Shown here piece by piece: positions 11,214-23,010 of a DNA stretch of 64,000 nucleotides. The DNA lies in assembly GCA_030549775.1 (NCBI GenBank), contig CM060173.1, positions 35,910,110 through 35,974,109 on the forward strand, written 5' to 3'. Each line of letters begins with the position of its first letter. The first letter of the stretch is position 1. The translations under genes and the position numbers were made by a program. Below the pieces are notes generated by a model. The model was not told where the DNA came from. It did no database searches and saw only the letters and a program-made list of their open reading frames with translations. This DNA comes from Tamarix chinensis (Eukaryota; Streptophyta; Magnoliopsida; Caryophyllales; Tamaricaceae).

Positions 11214-13589
11214 CTAAGACTAAAATATTACTTTACTTAAATAACATTAAAACAAAGGTAGGATAGAATTTCATTACAAATTAAATTGTCCTGAATAAAT
11301 ACAAAAGATCAGGCAAGAGTTGTAATGTAACAAAAGAGAAATAGTAGGGGACTTAAGAGTCCACGAAATATCCGGACCAAAAGAAGTCGAGGTGAACACC
11401 AGATAGTCCTAACACTCAACCCTCTATTTGAAGTCGTCAGACCCTACCCTAAAAGTAATCCTGCAAGGTAAAGACTGCCCGTTGAATAGGCAGGGGACCA
11501 TGAAACGGAATCCGTCAATACTACAGTACTGAATAACCCTTTATACCAAACTAATATGAAAAACTAGCATGGAACACATGCAAGGCATACAACTAACAGG
11601 TACAAGACATTTAAGTATTCATACGAGGATTGATATACAATAATCATTTTGACGGTCGAATTCTATTAAAGCCACATGCTACCCATTTTCATTTGTCGAA
11701 AATAACCGAAAGCTTACCAGACTAGCATGCCAGAGATGCTCTCAGAAGTAATGATTAGAACCTAAACTCCAACATAACAGATTATGACATCCACAACATG
11801 ACTCATGTCTCAGCATAACTCCCCACCAAATTTATAACATCGCAGGTATAATCATAGATGAGTTATAACAAAATCCACAACATCAAATGTATACTTACAG
11901 GTAGAATATGATAAAATACATAACATCACCTGTGTACTTACAGACACAGGATAATAAAATCTGTAATCTCACAGGTACACTTACAGGTACAGTAAATTAA
12001 AATACATAACATCAACAGTATTTTTACAGATATAGTATAATAATATACATAACGTCACAAGCATACTTATAGACATAATACCCACACAGGTAGGCCCGCA
12101 GGTTACTACTTAAACCACAGGTAGGCACAGTGGCCACTACCAAACCAATCCAATACCCAATAAAAATCCTTCCAATCAAATCATATTATTTCCATTTTTA
12201 TTTACTCGAGGGGGATACAATAATAACCCGGAGACATAACAGTATACCGGTCATACCGGCGCACAAGGCAACACGATACCCTCCAACCATCCAACCCAGA
12301 GGCATAACAGCACTCTAGTCATACTGATGCACAAGGCACACAGTACCCTCCTCACCTCGAACACCTAATCTTTAAGTATCAATACCCCCTATAGGGCCCG
12401 TAGGTCACCTATAGAGTAGACTAGGGCCTTACTAGAGCACAACCGGCACACCAAAAACCCAAACAAATCAAGGACTCCTACCTCGTATCTAGGATAGCTA
12501 CCCCTAGAGAGAAACCATTCCCAAACTCGAGGTCTTTCACTTTACGTATTAGTATTTTTATAAAGTGATCACAGATAACACACATTACACATTTATTCTC
12601 ATTTCCATACTTATTCATTTTCCCTTTATTTCCAATTATCCAAGTCAACCCTACGGTCAACAGTATAAAGAAAAGTCAAAATCAATACTAAGGTCAATCT
12701 ACCAAAAGTCTAAGGCCATCCTATATCCAATTATTCACATTTGGGCGTTAGGCCAAAAATGACCAAAATGCCCCTGAAGCTAATAATTATCAGATTAGCA
12801 TCCATTTAAATACTAAGTCTATCTTATTTATTAATTTATCATGAAAAGGCTAAAATGAATGATCTAATTATTTATTATATAATTTAAATCATCAATCATG
12901 TCAAAAGACCATTTTGCCCTTACATAGATTTCGGCATACGAAACCCTATCATATACTTTTGAAACGTATAAAACACATGATCACATAATCAACAACAGAT
13001 AATACATATTAGACATGATTTTCAGAATAACTATCATAATACACAAAAAATGACTAAATTGCCCTAGGGCACACATCTATAATAATTATTGAACAATTAT
13101 ATCTAAACATGCTAAACTAATAATTATATACATAATTATCATACCAAATATTTTTTCGCCATTAGAATAATTTTTAAATCATACTTTTGTACCCGAAATA
13201 TTTTATATCCGATAACATGCTCGTTTTTATCCGTTTTCATAATAATAATAATTAACACACAATTATATTGAAATAAATCATGCTAAACATAATTCATACA
13301 CCAAAACCCTAATGTGTTATCAAGCAAATTTTTATCATTTTAGTAGAGTATAACGGTTACCTGAATTCCAGCAAAAACATAAAACTAGCGGTATCCACTA
13401 AAATTTATTAGGTCCTGCAAATTAAACTTTCATACCTAAAAATAATACCACAAATACAGACTTAATATCTATCAGATAAAATAATAATTATAGTATAAAA
13501 ATATTTATTTTTCTAAAATTACCAAAATACCCTTACATTTAATATTGGTACCAAAATTTTATTATAACACCATGCAACTCACGCTGCAT

Positions 13590-14470
13590 GCAGCGTGAGT
13601 CACACACGAGAGGATGGGGGCACGACTGGCTGGGCGAGAGGGTCAAGCAAGGCTGCGAGGCAGGGGGAAGGAGAGGGCGGCAGAGCTGGTGGCTGGCTGG
13701 CGATGGAGGGTGGCTGTTTGGCTATGGTGGTGGTGATGTTGGGCTCGCACGAAATGGTGGTGGCTGGGCTCGGTGGTGTTGTGTGATGGCGGGGTGGCTG
13801 TAGCTGGGCGACAGGCTTAGGGAGCTGGGCGACGGGATGGCTGCGGGAAAGGGTGTTGCGGTCGGGGAAGGGCGCAGGGACGAAGAAAATGCAAAGGGGG
13901 TGGCGCTGCATGAGGTTGAGGGGCTGGTGGTGGTGCGCTGCAGGGTGGCTGCGATGGCGGTGGGTGCTAGTGGGCTAGTGGGCTGCGTGTCTGCGTGCAC
14001 TGCTCGGGGTTACTGGTTGTGGCTGCTGGGATGAAGGGAGGAGGTGGTGCAGATCGAGGACAGGCTGCACGATGGGAGGGGAGAAGGGTTGCAGGGTTTG
14101 GGTGGCTGGAGTGGTGGATTGCTGCGAGTGGAGGTGTGGGAGAGGGTTGGGAAATGGATAACGGGGCTGCTTGGGGTGGGTTGCCGAGAGAAAAATAGGA
14201 GGGAGCTGGGAGGAACGGTTGGGGTTCGAGTGTTAAGTGTGCAGAGATGTGTATGTATACATAGAGTCTAATTTGGTTGGGGGCTCGGGGAAGTTACGCC
14301 GAAGTATAGGGGGAAGCTGGGATGAATAGTGGGCTAGGGGTATGTTTGGAGTGTGGCGTGTGTGAGAGTATGTGTGCAGTGAGTGTAGCGTGTGACAGTG
14401 TATAAAAATGCAGAGATGCGGGAGGTGATAGTTGAGTAAGGTCAGATAAAGAGGGAGACAGGGAGAGAAA
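13590..14470. other. GC-rich island of solo LTR 2
   Basis: G-rich on the plus strand (GGTGGTGG, GGCTGGC, GGGAGGGG) with abrupt borders to AT-rich sequence. It begins with an inverted repeat around the CACGCTGCATGCAGCGTG palindrome near 13580-13600. Long frames in several phases are low-complexity and are not called as genes. Confidence 0.55.
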
Positions 14471-14737
14471 GATATTATACATATATATTTTTTTTAATTT
14501 AAATTTAGTTTGGATAAATAACGGTATCGGGTAGAAAAATAATTTGAAAAATAATTCGGATTAAAAATAGGTTTAATAAAATGGAAGAAGATAAAATAAT
14601 CGGAAATAAATTTTAGAAATTTATTTCGGGTTATGAGTTACGGCTATTAATAAGATAATTCGGATAAAACTAGGACTAAAATAAAGAATCGGTTTCTATT
14701 AACTTTTTAGCCTAATTATTTTTATATCTAAGTCGTC

Positions 14738-14738
<1 letters not shown>

Positions 14739-14812
<74 letters not shown>
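14739..14812. repeat. (AAT)n microsatellite
   Basis: About 24 uninterrupted ATA/AAT triplets in the AT-rich tail of solo LTR 2. Confidence 0.95.
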
Positions 14813-14816
<4 letters not shown>

Positions 14817-14916
14817 TAATAACATGTTTAATACTAAACCTCCTAAATTAATAATTATAACTAATCACACGTAATTATTAATTTTAATTAGGGTTTTCTA
14901 AAAACGGGATATTACA

Positions 14917-14921
14917 AGTAG
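14917..14921. repeat. Target site duplication AGTAG, right copy
   Basis: Directly follows ATTACA at 14916 and matches 11085-11089. Confidence 0.85.
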
Positions 14922-17900
14922 ACAGGTCCACCATTTGCTATGTGTAATAACCAGCTTTACTCATTTTCTATCAACCATACCATTATTCCCATTCTTACCA
15001 AATATTATAAATTCTCCTAATCATCCTTTATATTTAATCAATTACTTAATAACTATATTTTATTATCATCAAGCGATTGATTGTGCACCAACCCATGGTC
15101 TCATATACCATGGAAGCCTATCCAAAAAGGGACATAAAGTCTAGGCTAAAACCAATTACCAAGTGGACATAAGTCCAGGCCAAAGCCATTCACCACAATG
15201 GACATAAGTCCAGGACGAATGATGCATATGCTAAATAAGTTGGCACATGCTTAACAGAAGATAGTGGATTATGGGATAATTGACCACCAAAAGTTAAAAA
15301 GAGAGTGGGGATGAGAAGTAAGATAGTATTTGATCTAACTTTGAACCAAAGATCAAACACTCACATATACCACACAAGGTTTCGAGACTTAACATAAAAA
15401 TTGTGAGATTTTATACTCAAAACAAAGTTTTCACTCAACTTTGAAAAGAGGGAATGGGGGACCTTTGAAAATTAGATTTTTAATTCAAAGGGATAGTGTG
15501 TTGCATTGTATTGAGGCTACCTATATTTATAGTGGAAGATATGGTTATAAAAAGTCTATTATACCCTTCCCCCTTACCTACCTAGTTACGTTCTGACCAA
15601 TCTTTGCTATCTAATTATCTAATACAAGCTAACAACTAGCTGAATGAGAACTAAAATGAGGTCAGCCCTTGTATGGTATTTTGACATATCATATATGGTA
15701 TGTAATAAATCATATTAAAAATAACTAAATCATCCCCCATACCTAACCAATCATCTCCTATGCCTAGTCAATTAAAATAATTTGATTTGTTGAATTGAGA
15801 GACTTTCCTCACTTACTCCACCGTCCACTAGTCTTTCTTTTTCTTTTTCTCTTTTTTTTTATTTTTCAAAATTGGTCTTGGGCTTGGGCTAATTTGGCTT
15901 CTTAGGTGGCATAATATTTGAAAATAATACTAAAATAGCTTTTTGGACTTGGGCTTGAAGTTCCACCATAGTTGGTTCGACTTAGACTGGAAATGCTACC
16001 ATAATTGGTTATGCTTAGGATAGACATGCCACCATGCATGCATGGGCTAGTACATCCACTTATTTTTATCATATTTAGCTAATTAATTTCATCTAAGTTA
16101 AGAATATTTTGTTATCCCTTAACTTAGAAAAATTAATTAGTGAAATATTAAATGAGATGCTCCGACATCACCAAAGCCAACCAATATGGACATAAATTAA
16201 GGCTAAAGCTAACCACTTAGGTAACAAGACCATTTAATATCAATACCGCCTAGTACATCATCAGTGTTTATAGTAGGTAAGGCACCAAGACCTCTCAAGG
16301 TCCTTCCTAAAGGCAAAGCTCAAAGGCACCAAAAAGACCCAAAGGCAAATCAACCCCTAGTAGCTAATAAAAAATAGGGTAACCTAGACCCATACTCAGC
16401 TAAACTTTCTTTCACTTTAAGTGGTAAGTATTTTATTTGTAAGGATCGATGATCATGCAAGGCCCAAATAAGTAAACAAGCTAAATCCCTATACTAAGCC
16501 ATATTGATCCTTTTTATCTCTATTTTCCCCAACCATGTGGGTTTTCCATTTATTCTTGGCCAATGTATTTTATATCCATCATATGGTTTAATCCAATCCC
16601 CTACTAATTTCCATTACTCGTATTACCATTTTATCACTAATTATTAGTGAATTACACTTTCAACCTTTATATTACTCATAATGCATTCATAAGCTATGAT
16701 TCATTTTAATCCCTTAATTAGGCCAATAATCCATGTTCAAATCTATATTTCTTCCCATCAATAATCATAATAGAGTCCTAAATATAACGACCAAACATAA
16801 CCAAACCACAAAGCAACAAATCATATAAATCAGCTGAACCAATCTATTGGTCTAGCCCAATAAGTAAATTGGTTACACCAACCAGTTGATCAGTTTAGGC
16901 CAACCAGTTGATTGGCCTAGGTAAACCAGTTGACAGTTTAGAGACCAGTAGATTGATTTTTTCAAACTAGTCGATGGGTTTAAATAAAGAGCAAGACAAA
17001 GGTCTCTACAGGAGAACCATTCAATAGGTTAGGTCAACCAGTCGACTGTTCTAAGAACTAGTTGATCAATTTGACCTAATTGGTTAATTGGTTTACCCTA
17101 GCACAACATCAATTCACCAATTCCATGTAGATTATTGCATAGAAATCATTTTTACTCACATTAGAACATGTATTAATATCAACTAACATATTTCTAACTA
17201 TATTATTATGCATTTCTTACCATAACATTATCATAGCCTATTTCCTCCATTTTCATGCTATATTCTCAACTATATCATTTAAACACATAAATCATACATA
17301 TAACTATATTTCTACTTACCAACACGTATAATCCAATGAAAGGCATCACTTTTCATGTAGGTATACATGCTAACATTTTATAGGAAGAATTACTTACTTG
17401 CTACAGGTTAAATCCCCTAAAAAATAAGATTTTCAAATCTATAAAAACTTCAACTCAAGTATTATACCAAAGCATTATAGAATTTCAAATAAAATAGCAT
17501 AAAGGGAAAATAACATACCATTAGGACAAAAATAGGAAAAAACTTAACTAAACTTCTTAATCTTTTCCCAAAGTCTTACTCTACCTTGCTTAATAGTTAA
17601 AACAAGATAGAGCTAGAGGTAGGATCAGGAGAGTATGTAAAATAATTTAGCAAGTGTTCAAGTGTGGAATAAAAAGAAAAGAATGCAAAATCAAGGAAAT
17701 TTTGGTGGCTAAAGTAAAGTGCAATGCATAGAGGATTAGGGATTTTTATAGCTAACTAATCAAAGGGAAACATAGAGGGTTCAAAAGGCAACGCAAAACC
17801 CTACTTATGACCATTTTAATTCAATTAGAATGAACAAATTTACTTGGGATTTTTTGACCTAGTCTCTCGAGCTCAATTTATAACACTAGGGAACTTAGGT

Positions 17901-18533
17901 CAAATAAGCTAAAATTCTCATATGTAAATGTAAAAATGGGAGTTCCTCATGGAATGAATCTTCCAACTACTCAAAAACACACATGATATCGAAGCAATCA
18001 ACCTCAAAATCAAGGAGAGGAGAGAGGAGAAAGAAGATAATTGGCTAAGTTCTCCTCTCTCCCTCATGTGTCTCAATCAACCTCCAAAGCAAATTGAGGT
18101 AATAATTTTGATTAAATGCATCATGAAAATGGTTAGGAATCTCTTAGGGACAATCAATATAAGTTGGTAAGCTTCCATTTTGTGTAAAAGATTTTTTTAG
18201 AAAATCAAACTTTGAAAAATATGACTAGCTCAACGAACTAGTCGATCGATTTGGATATACTAGTCTGCTATTCATCCACCAATCAATCGGTTTCCTTAAA
18301 ACAATTAATCTATTTGGTTGAGCAACTCAATTTAGCCAAAATAACAAACTAGTGGATCATTTCATAGAACTAGTTGATGGGTGTGCCTATATAACTTGTT
18401 GAACCTCATTTTCCAACATGATTTCAAATCAATTTTCATTCCAAATCAAATTATAATATTGAATTAAAATCAAAGGCCCAAAATTTGTTAAAATTTCTCA
18501 TATATCCATTACGCAAAAGTGTCAGACATTACA
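14922..18533 (-). mobile_element. gypsy-1 5' LTR, outer part
   Basis: Continuation of the LTR after the solo-LTR insertion. It holds degenerate short repeats: GGACATAAGTCCAGGCC-like units near 15130-15210 and again near 16190, and CCAGTTGAT-type units at 16860-17090 and 18220-18400. It ends GTCAGACATTACA at 18533, where LINE sequence begins without a gap, so gypsy-1 inserted into the LINE. Without the insertion the LTR would be about 4.4 kb, possibly less if 15231-16177 is a separate insert. Confidence 0.55.
15231..16177. mobile_element. Possible further insertion (LTR-like) inside the gypsy-1 LTR
   Basis: The repeated GGACATAA(G/A) units break off near 15215 and resume near 16190. The segment between starts near TGATGCATATGC and ends near CTCCGACATCA, holds a TATA-like CTATATTTATAG at about 15522, and differs in texture. 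The flanks ACGAA and CCAAA agree at only three of five bases, so the borders are uncertain. A solo LTR is the best guess, but it could also be part of the host LTR. Confidence 0.3.
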
Positions 18534-20062
18534 ATTGGCTAAGACGATGAAGATTCATTAAGTCTCCATCATGACAGTACTTGGCCAAGAAAACCCTAGC
18601 CAAAAGTGCATCAGAACATTGAATGAGAGACCAAGCTAATTTCATAATGGAGGATTGATTAACAACATCCATATCATATAAGCCCAACCCTCCCTTTTCT
18701 TTACAGCTACATAATATATCCCATTTGGTAAGATGAATTTTTCTCTACTGCTTTGAGCTACCCCAAATAAAGCTCCAATTAATTTTTTTTAGAGACTCGT
18801 TGATACCCTTGGGGAGATAAGTAGATTGCATATGGTAAAGTGGTAGGGCCGAGAAGATGGAATGCATAAGATTTACTCAATCAACTAAAAATAACATTTG
18901 AGGTTCTCAAGTGAAGAGCTTACAGTGCACTTTATCAATAACATCAGCATAGAAACCTCTTTTCCTCCTACCAAAGCAAATCTAAACCCCTAGATATTTA
19001 CTAAGAGTCAAGAATAATGGAATACTAGAGGTTGAAGAAATTTCCCGTCGCACACTTCTTGGCACATTAGAAGAAAAAAAGAGCATATGAATTTGGCATG
19101 ATGACGTTTTGCTAAGAGGTAGCTTCAAAGGTTTTCAAGCATCTCATGACAATACAAATTTAGGGTATGCTTGCTTTGCATAATAAAAGAAAATCATCCG
19201 CAAAGAAAAGATGTGGTAGCTGAGGACCATATCTAGAGATAGGAATGGGTGCCCTAGTACCAAGATCAACTTCGTAATTTATGAGGTGTGCAAGCCATTC
19301 AATGTAAAGAATGAATAAGTAGGGGGAAATGGCATCACCCTAACGAATACCCCGAGAAGGTTTGAAGGGTGAAGATACTTCCCTATTCCAAAGAACCCGA
19401 AGGGTGGGAGTAGAGACATAATGCATGATGAGTTTAATAGTTGAGGCAAGGAGACCCTCCACATAAAGAGTATCCTCTATAAAATTCTAATAAAAATGGT
19501 TAAAAGCCATCTCAAGATCAATTTTAATTGCCATACAACCTCATTTTACCAGATTTATACCACATGGAGTGGAGGATCTCTCAAGCTATGATGATGTTAT
19601 CTCTAGGTTGATGACCTGGAAGGAAACTGCATTGTTCTAGGAGGATGATCTAATTTTGAATTGGCTCGAGACGTGTGGACAAAATCTTTATAATAAAGCT
19701 TCATGAAGTTCCTTAACAGACGAAGGATGTTCTACTTTAGGGATTAAAGAAATAAAAGACTAGTGGAGATTAGCTAAGAAGGAACTTGAAAGAAAAGCAT
19801 TGTGAACCATCTTATGCAGGTCCTTACCTAAAACTAGCCAACACTTTTGAAAAAACAAAGGACTGAAGCCATCGAGATGAAGACACTTGAAGGGTTCCAT
19901 GGTAAACACAACTTGCCTGATCTCTTCAAGAGAGACTAATTTAACCAAGTCATTAATAGACTCTTCTAAGTTCGCTGCAAGGGATGAAATATGAATATCA
20001 GTAGATACTTCCACTTCAGTTGTATATAGCTTGATAAAAATGTTTGTGACCATAGCCATGAG
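18534..20062 (-). pseudogene. LINE (L1-like) reverse transcriptase remnant
   Basis: From 20059 the minus strand reads VSLEEIRQVVFTMEPFKC and DGFSPLFFQKCWLVLGKDL, the RT start normally written (E)EI..A.F.M...KAPGPDGF...F...W. From about 19450 it gives WNREVSSPFKPSRGIR, a TAG at 19340-19342 where Gln is expected (RGIRQGD), and then GDAISPYLFILYIEWLAHLI. The catalytic FADD box is in PQLPHLFFADDFLLLCKA near 19190. Near 18700-18560 comes KGGLGLYDMDVVNQSSIMKL, the post-RT GGLG..(D/N)....N.ALL.K motif. The endonuclease part upstream of 20062 and the 3' end are missing. The gypsy-1 LTR abuts at 18533. Confidence 0.85.
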
Positions 20063-20972
20063 TTGTGCTAGAATCTCTCACCCAATAACAATGAGTTATG
20101 CAAAATCTATCATAATTACACAAAATCCTACCATCTACAAGTAGTTGGATTTACCACCAAGCTACACAATTTATACCACAAAAGGTCTCTTCCAAGGACA
20201 CCATAAACAAATTTGGATTAACCTAAAATTAACAACACAATATATGAATACTATTATCTATACCAAGATAAAATAATTAGGTTAAGTTAATAGGAATTAA
20301 GGTTAAACAATATTTGTGAAATTAACCAAGGGTTGTGGGTGTATGGCACAACCATGCACCACACACACACGGGAAACCAACCAGCTAAGGGCTGCATGCA
20401 TGGCACCAAGTACACCAATTTACGTAGGGGGAGTTAGCCACAAACAAGCACAAGCAAGGAAGGTCGATTGCTGGAAGTTGTTGGAATTGGTTACTACTGG
20501 AATGAGTGGGGTGGGTGCTTGAGGAAGCTAGGTCAAAGCACAAATGCAAGACGGGGGTGGCGAGGTTCAATCGTGTGAAAGTGATACCTAAAAAAATAGG
20601 TAATTCTAGAGGTTTGTGAAAGGAGAACCAGGTAGGGAAAAATGCTGGGGAGGTTCAGCTAGTCTCTCACATTGAAGGGGTGGTATCACAGGTCGAGCTC
20701 ATGTAAGTATGGGGTGGTTGCACGACTGGTTAACATGATATGGTGGTGTGGTGGAGGTGTTTCATACAGCAAGGATGAGAATGAATGGAGGTGTGGGGAT
20801 GGTTGTGAAGGTTAAAGGTAAATATGAGTGGTGGAATCATGTAGAAAGATTGGTTATGTAGTGGCTGGCGAGACAAAACAAGGACGATGGTGATGGTGGT
20901 TGGGAGTAGTGATGGAGCTCAACAGAGAGGTTGGTGGTTGAATGGCTAAGAGTCAAAGGCTAGCGGCTTAGT
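20063..20972. mobile_element. LTR-like GC/GT-rich region, left half, interrupted by the hAT element
   Basis: After a short AT-rich lead, 20320-20960 is rich in GGTGG and GTTGG on the plus strand, like the islands of the LTRs in this window. It includes a GCTGCATGCATGG motif similar to the start of the island in solo LTR 2. The matching continuation lies at 30108-30790 on the other side of the hAT element. No LTR end was found, so family and limits are uncertain. Confidence 0.4.
20965..20972. repeat. hAT target site duplication, left copy (GGCTTAGT)
   Basis: Eight bases before the element start at 20973. They match GGTGTAGT at 30100-30107 at six of eight positions. Confidence 0.6.
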
Positions 20973-20989
20973 TAGACCTGGCAAAGTTG

Positions 20990-21320
20990 AACCAACCCGA
21001 CCGACCCACCGCGAATAACCCAACTTAAAACCCAAAAAATAAAACATGTTCATAACCCAAAAGCCCAAAACAACCTGATTCAATTTGGACCTAGCCCGAA
21101 TTTAGCTAACATGATAATGATTTAAACCTAAATTGACCTGAACTAAAGTGACCAAAATTAATAATAACCCAAACCGAACATACCCCAAACCCGAACCGAC
21201 CTGAACTCTAACCTGAACCCAAATAGACCCGAACTCTAACAAGAACTCAAAACAACCCGAACTCTGACTTTAACCCAAACCAACCCAAACTCTAACCCGA
21301 ATCCAAACCTACCCAAACCA
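20990..21320. repeat. hAT subterminal repeats, left
   Basis: Many degenerate units of the type ACCCGAACTCTAAC and CCGAACC. They may be transposase-binding sites by analogy with Ac. The C-rich strand is the plus strand here and also at the right end. Confidence 0.6.
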
Positions 21321-23010
21321 AACTTGAACCAATAATTGATTATTCTTATTCATATATGATATTTTTAACTCTATATACTAATCAATTTTTGAAACAATGT
21401 AAATAAATGCAAACATTTATAAGCATAAATTTATGTTTTTGCTTCACTTTTTTTGATAACTTCCTACAACTTAAACTCAACACTCTGGAGCATAATAACA
21501 AAAACCTAATGACGGATCATTAAACTTATAAAATCTAGAACTTATGAGCATAACCTTTCAATTCAATTTTAGAACCATTATATATTATAGCAGTATATAT
21601 ATAATCTATATTAGAAAAAGTCTAATTGGATAGGATCTACAATCGAAGTAATGAATATCCATGATAGAAGGTAGCCAGATACTCTAATGTAACCTTCATA
21701 ATATATTGCATTACCTACAAACATCAACAACATTCCATTCTTGTCCCTCAGAATAAAATTAGCACAAAATACATTATAAAAACAACCATACAAGTGAAAG
21801 GCCACAAAGTATCAATTTTAAATGGTTTCAATGCTTGAACTCATAGAATAGTTCAAGCATGATGGAATAGCTTGTGTAGCTGTGTCATGTGAGGTGATGT
21901 GCATACTCACATTCCTATAAAATAAAATAAAATAATTAATATAGGTGAATTGATCCTCAAATCTAGTTCTTTACAGACAATTTTCTAAACATTATAAATA
22001 CAAATGATAATGAATAAGAAAAAGCTCAAGTAAATAGTGATACCAAAAGAAGAAGAAAAAGAAGAGAAATATGGTATTGTATTAATGATTCATGAGGACC
22101 CAACAATCAAATTCAGCGTTTCATCATACACTCATTGTATTATACAAAATACACAATAATATCAAATATGATGATAATTACTAACAAATAAATATAATAG
22201 AAGTCCAAACAAGTGTAAATAAGAAAACTAGAGTATTGATAACGCACCTGCAATCAATACTTCTCTTTAATGGATGAAGGTGAATACCTCTCTTTGATTG
22301 AAGCCCTGAACTTGAGGTAAGTAACCAAAAAACACTAACTAGAAAGGAAGAAACTTACAATCCAAAAGGTAAAAGATGTCCAATAGGATAGTTATAATAC
22401 TAAGAGAAAGGCATCACCTAACCATCACCATATATGTTGTTACACAAACATCACACCAACAGGTCACACACCTTAATCTGAGGCTTATATAACAATGAGA
22501 AAAAAAAAAGATAATATCACCCCAATTTTAACTCCAAACCCAAACCCCCTTTATTTGTTAAGGGAAGATCTGGTTGAGATAATAGCAAATAAATAGCTAA
22601 CAATACAACTTGTAGAAGATCAAAGAAGCCACATCATTAATTCAGAGACTTGTTTTATAAAACTTGCAACAATAAAAACCTTCTCACTACAACATACAAA
22701 GAAGTAAACTTTCACCTATTAAAGTTAATATCACTACTAAAATCAACCTATGAAACTTATAACATAAAAACCTCCTATAACCTCTTCAAAAATATCAGTG
22801 CAGTCCTCCCTGTAAAGAACATGTAGTTAAATACACTCCATTTGGATAAAAGATACATACTTAACTATCAATTATATAAAGAATTAAAATAGTACCTATG
22901 GATGTTATCAAAGGTGTCTAGTAGGGGGTTAACTCCATCTCACCCCACATTGCAACCAACATATTCATCTTCCTCAATTGCTAGAGAAACAATAACATAT
23001 TAGAAATTTA
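21321..23010. other. hAT interior without coding signal
   Basis: AT-rich sequence between the left subterminal repeats and the transposase 3' end. It probably holds the transposase 3' untranslated region. No domain-bearing frame is visible. Confidence 0.4.

Larger units (their letters stand above)
11090..14916 (-). mobile_element. Solo LTR 2, 3.83 kb, inserted in the gypsy-1 LTR
   Basis: Starts TGTAACACCCCC, ends GGGATATTACA and is flanked by perfect AGTAG duplications. It has the same layout as solo LTR 1: a hairpin near the start (11169-11213), a long AT-rich middle, a GC-rich purine-skewed island (13590-14470) and an AT-rich tail with an AAT microsatellite. The sequences are only loosely alike, so it is a different subfamily. 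It lacks the 54-bp repeats. No PBS or coding sequence lies inside. A deleted relative of its middle part lies at about 25140-25620. Confidence 0.88.

Noticed and set aside
13588..14271. Gly/Trp-rich and Pro/Thr-rich frames
   Set aside because: Inside the island of solo LTR 2, with no conserved motif; the island is bounded by LTR sequence.
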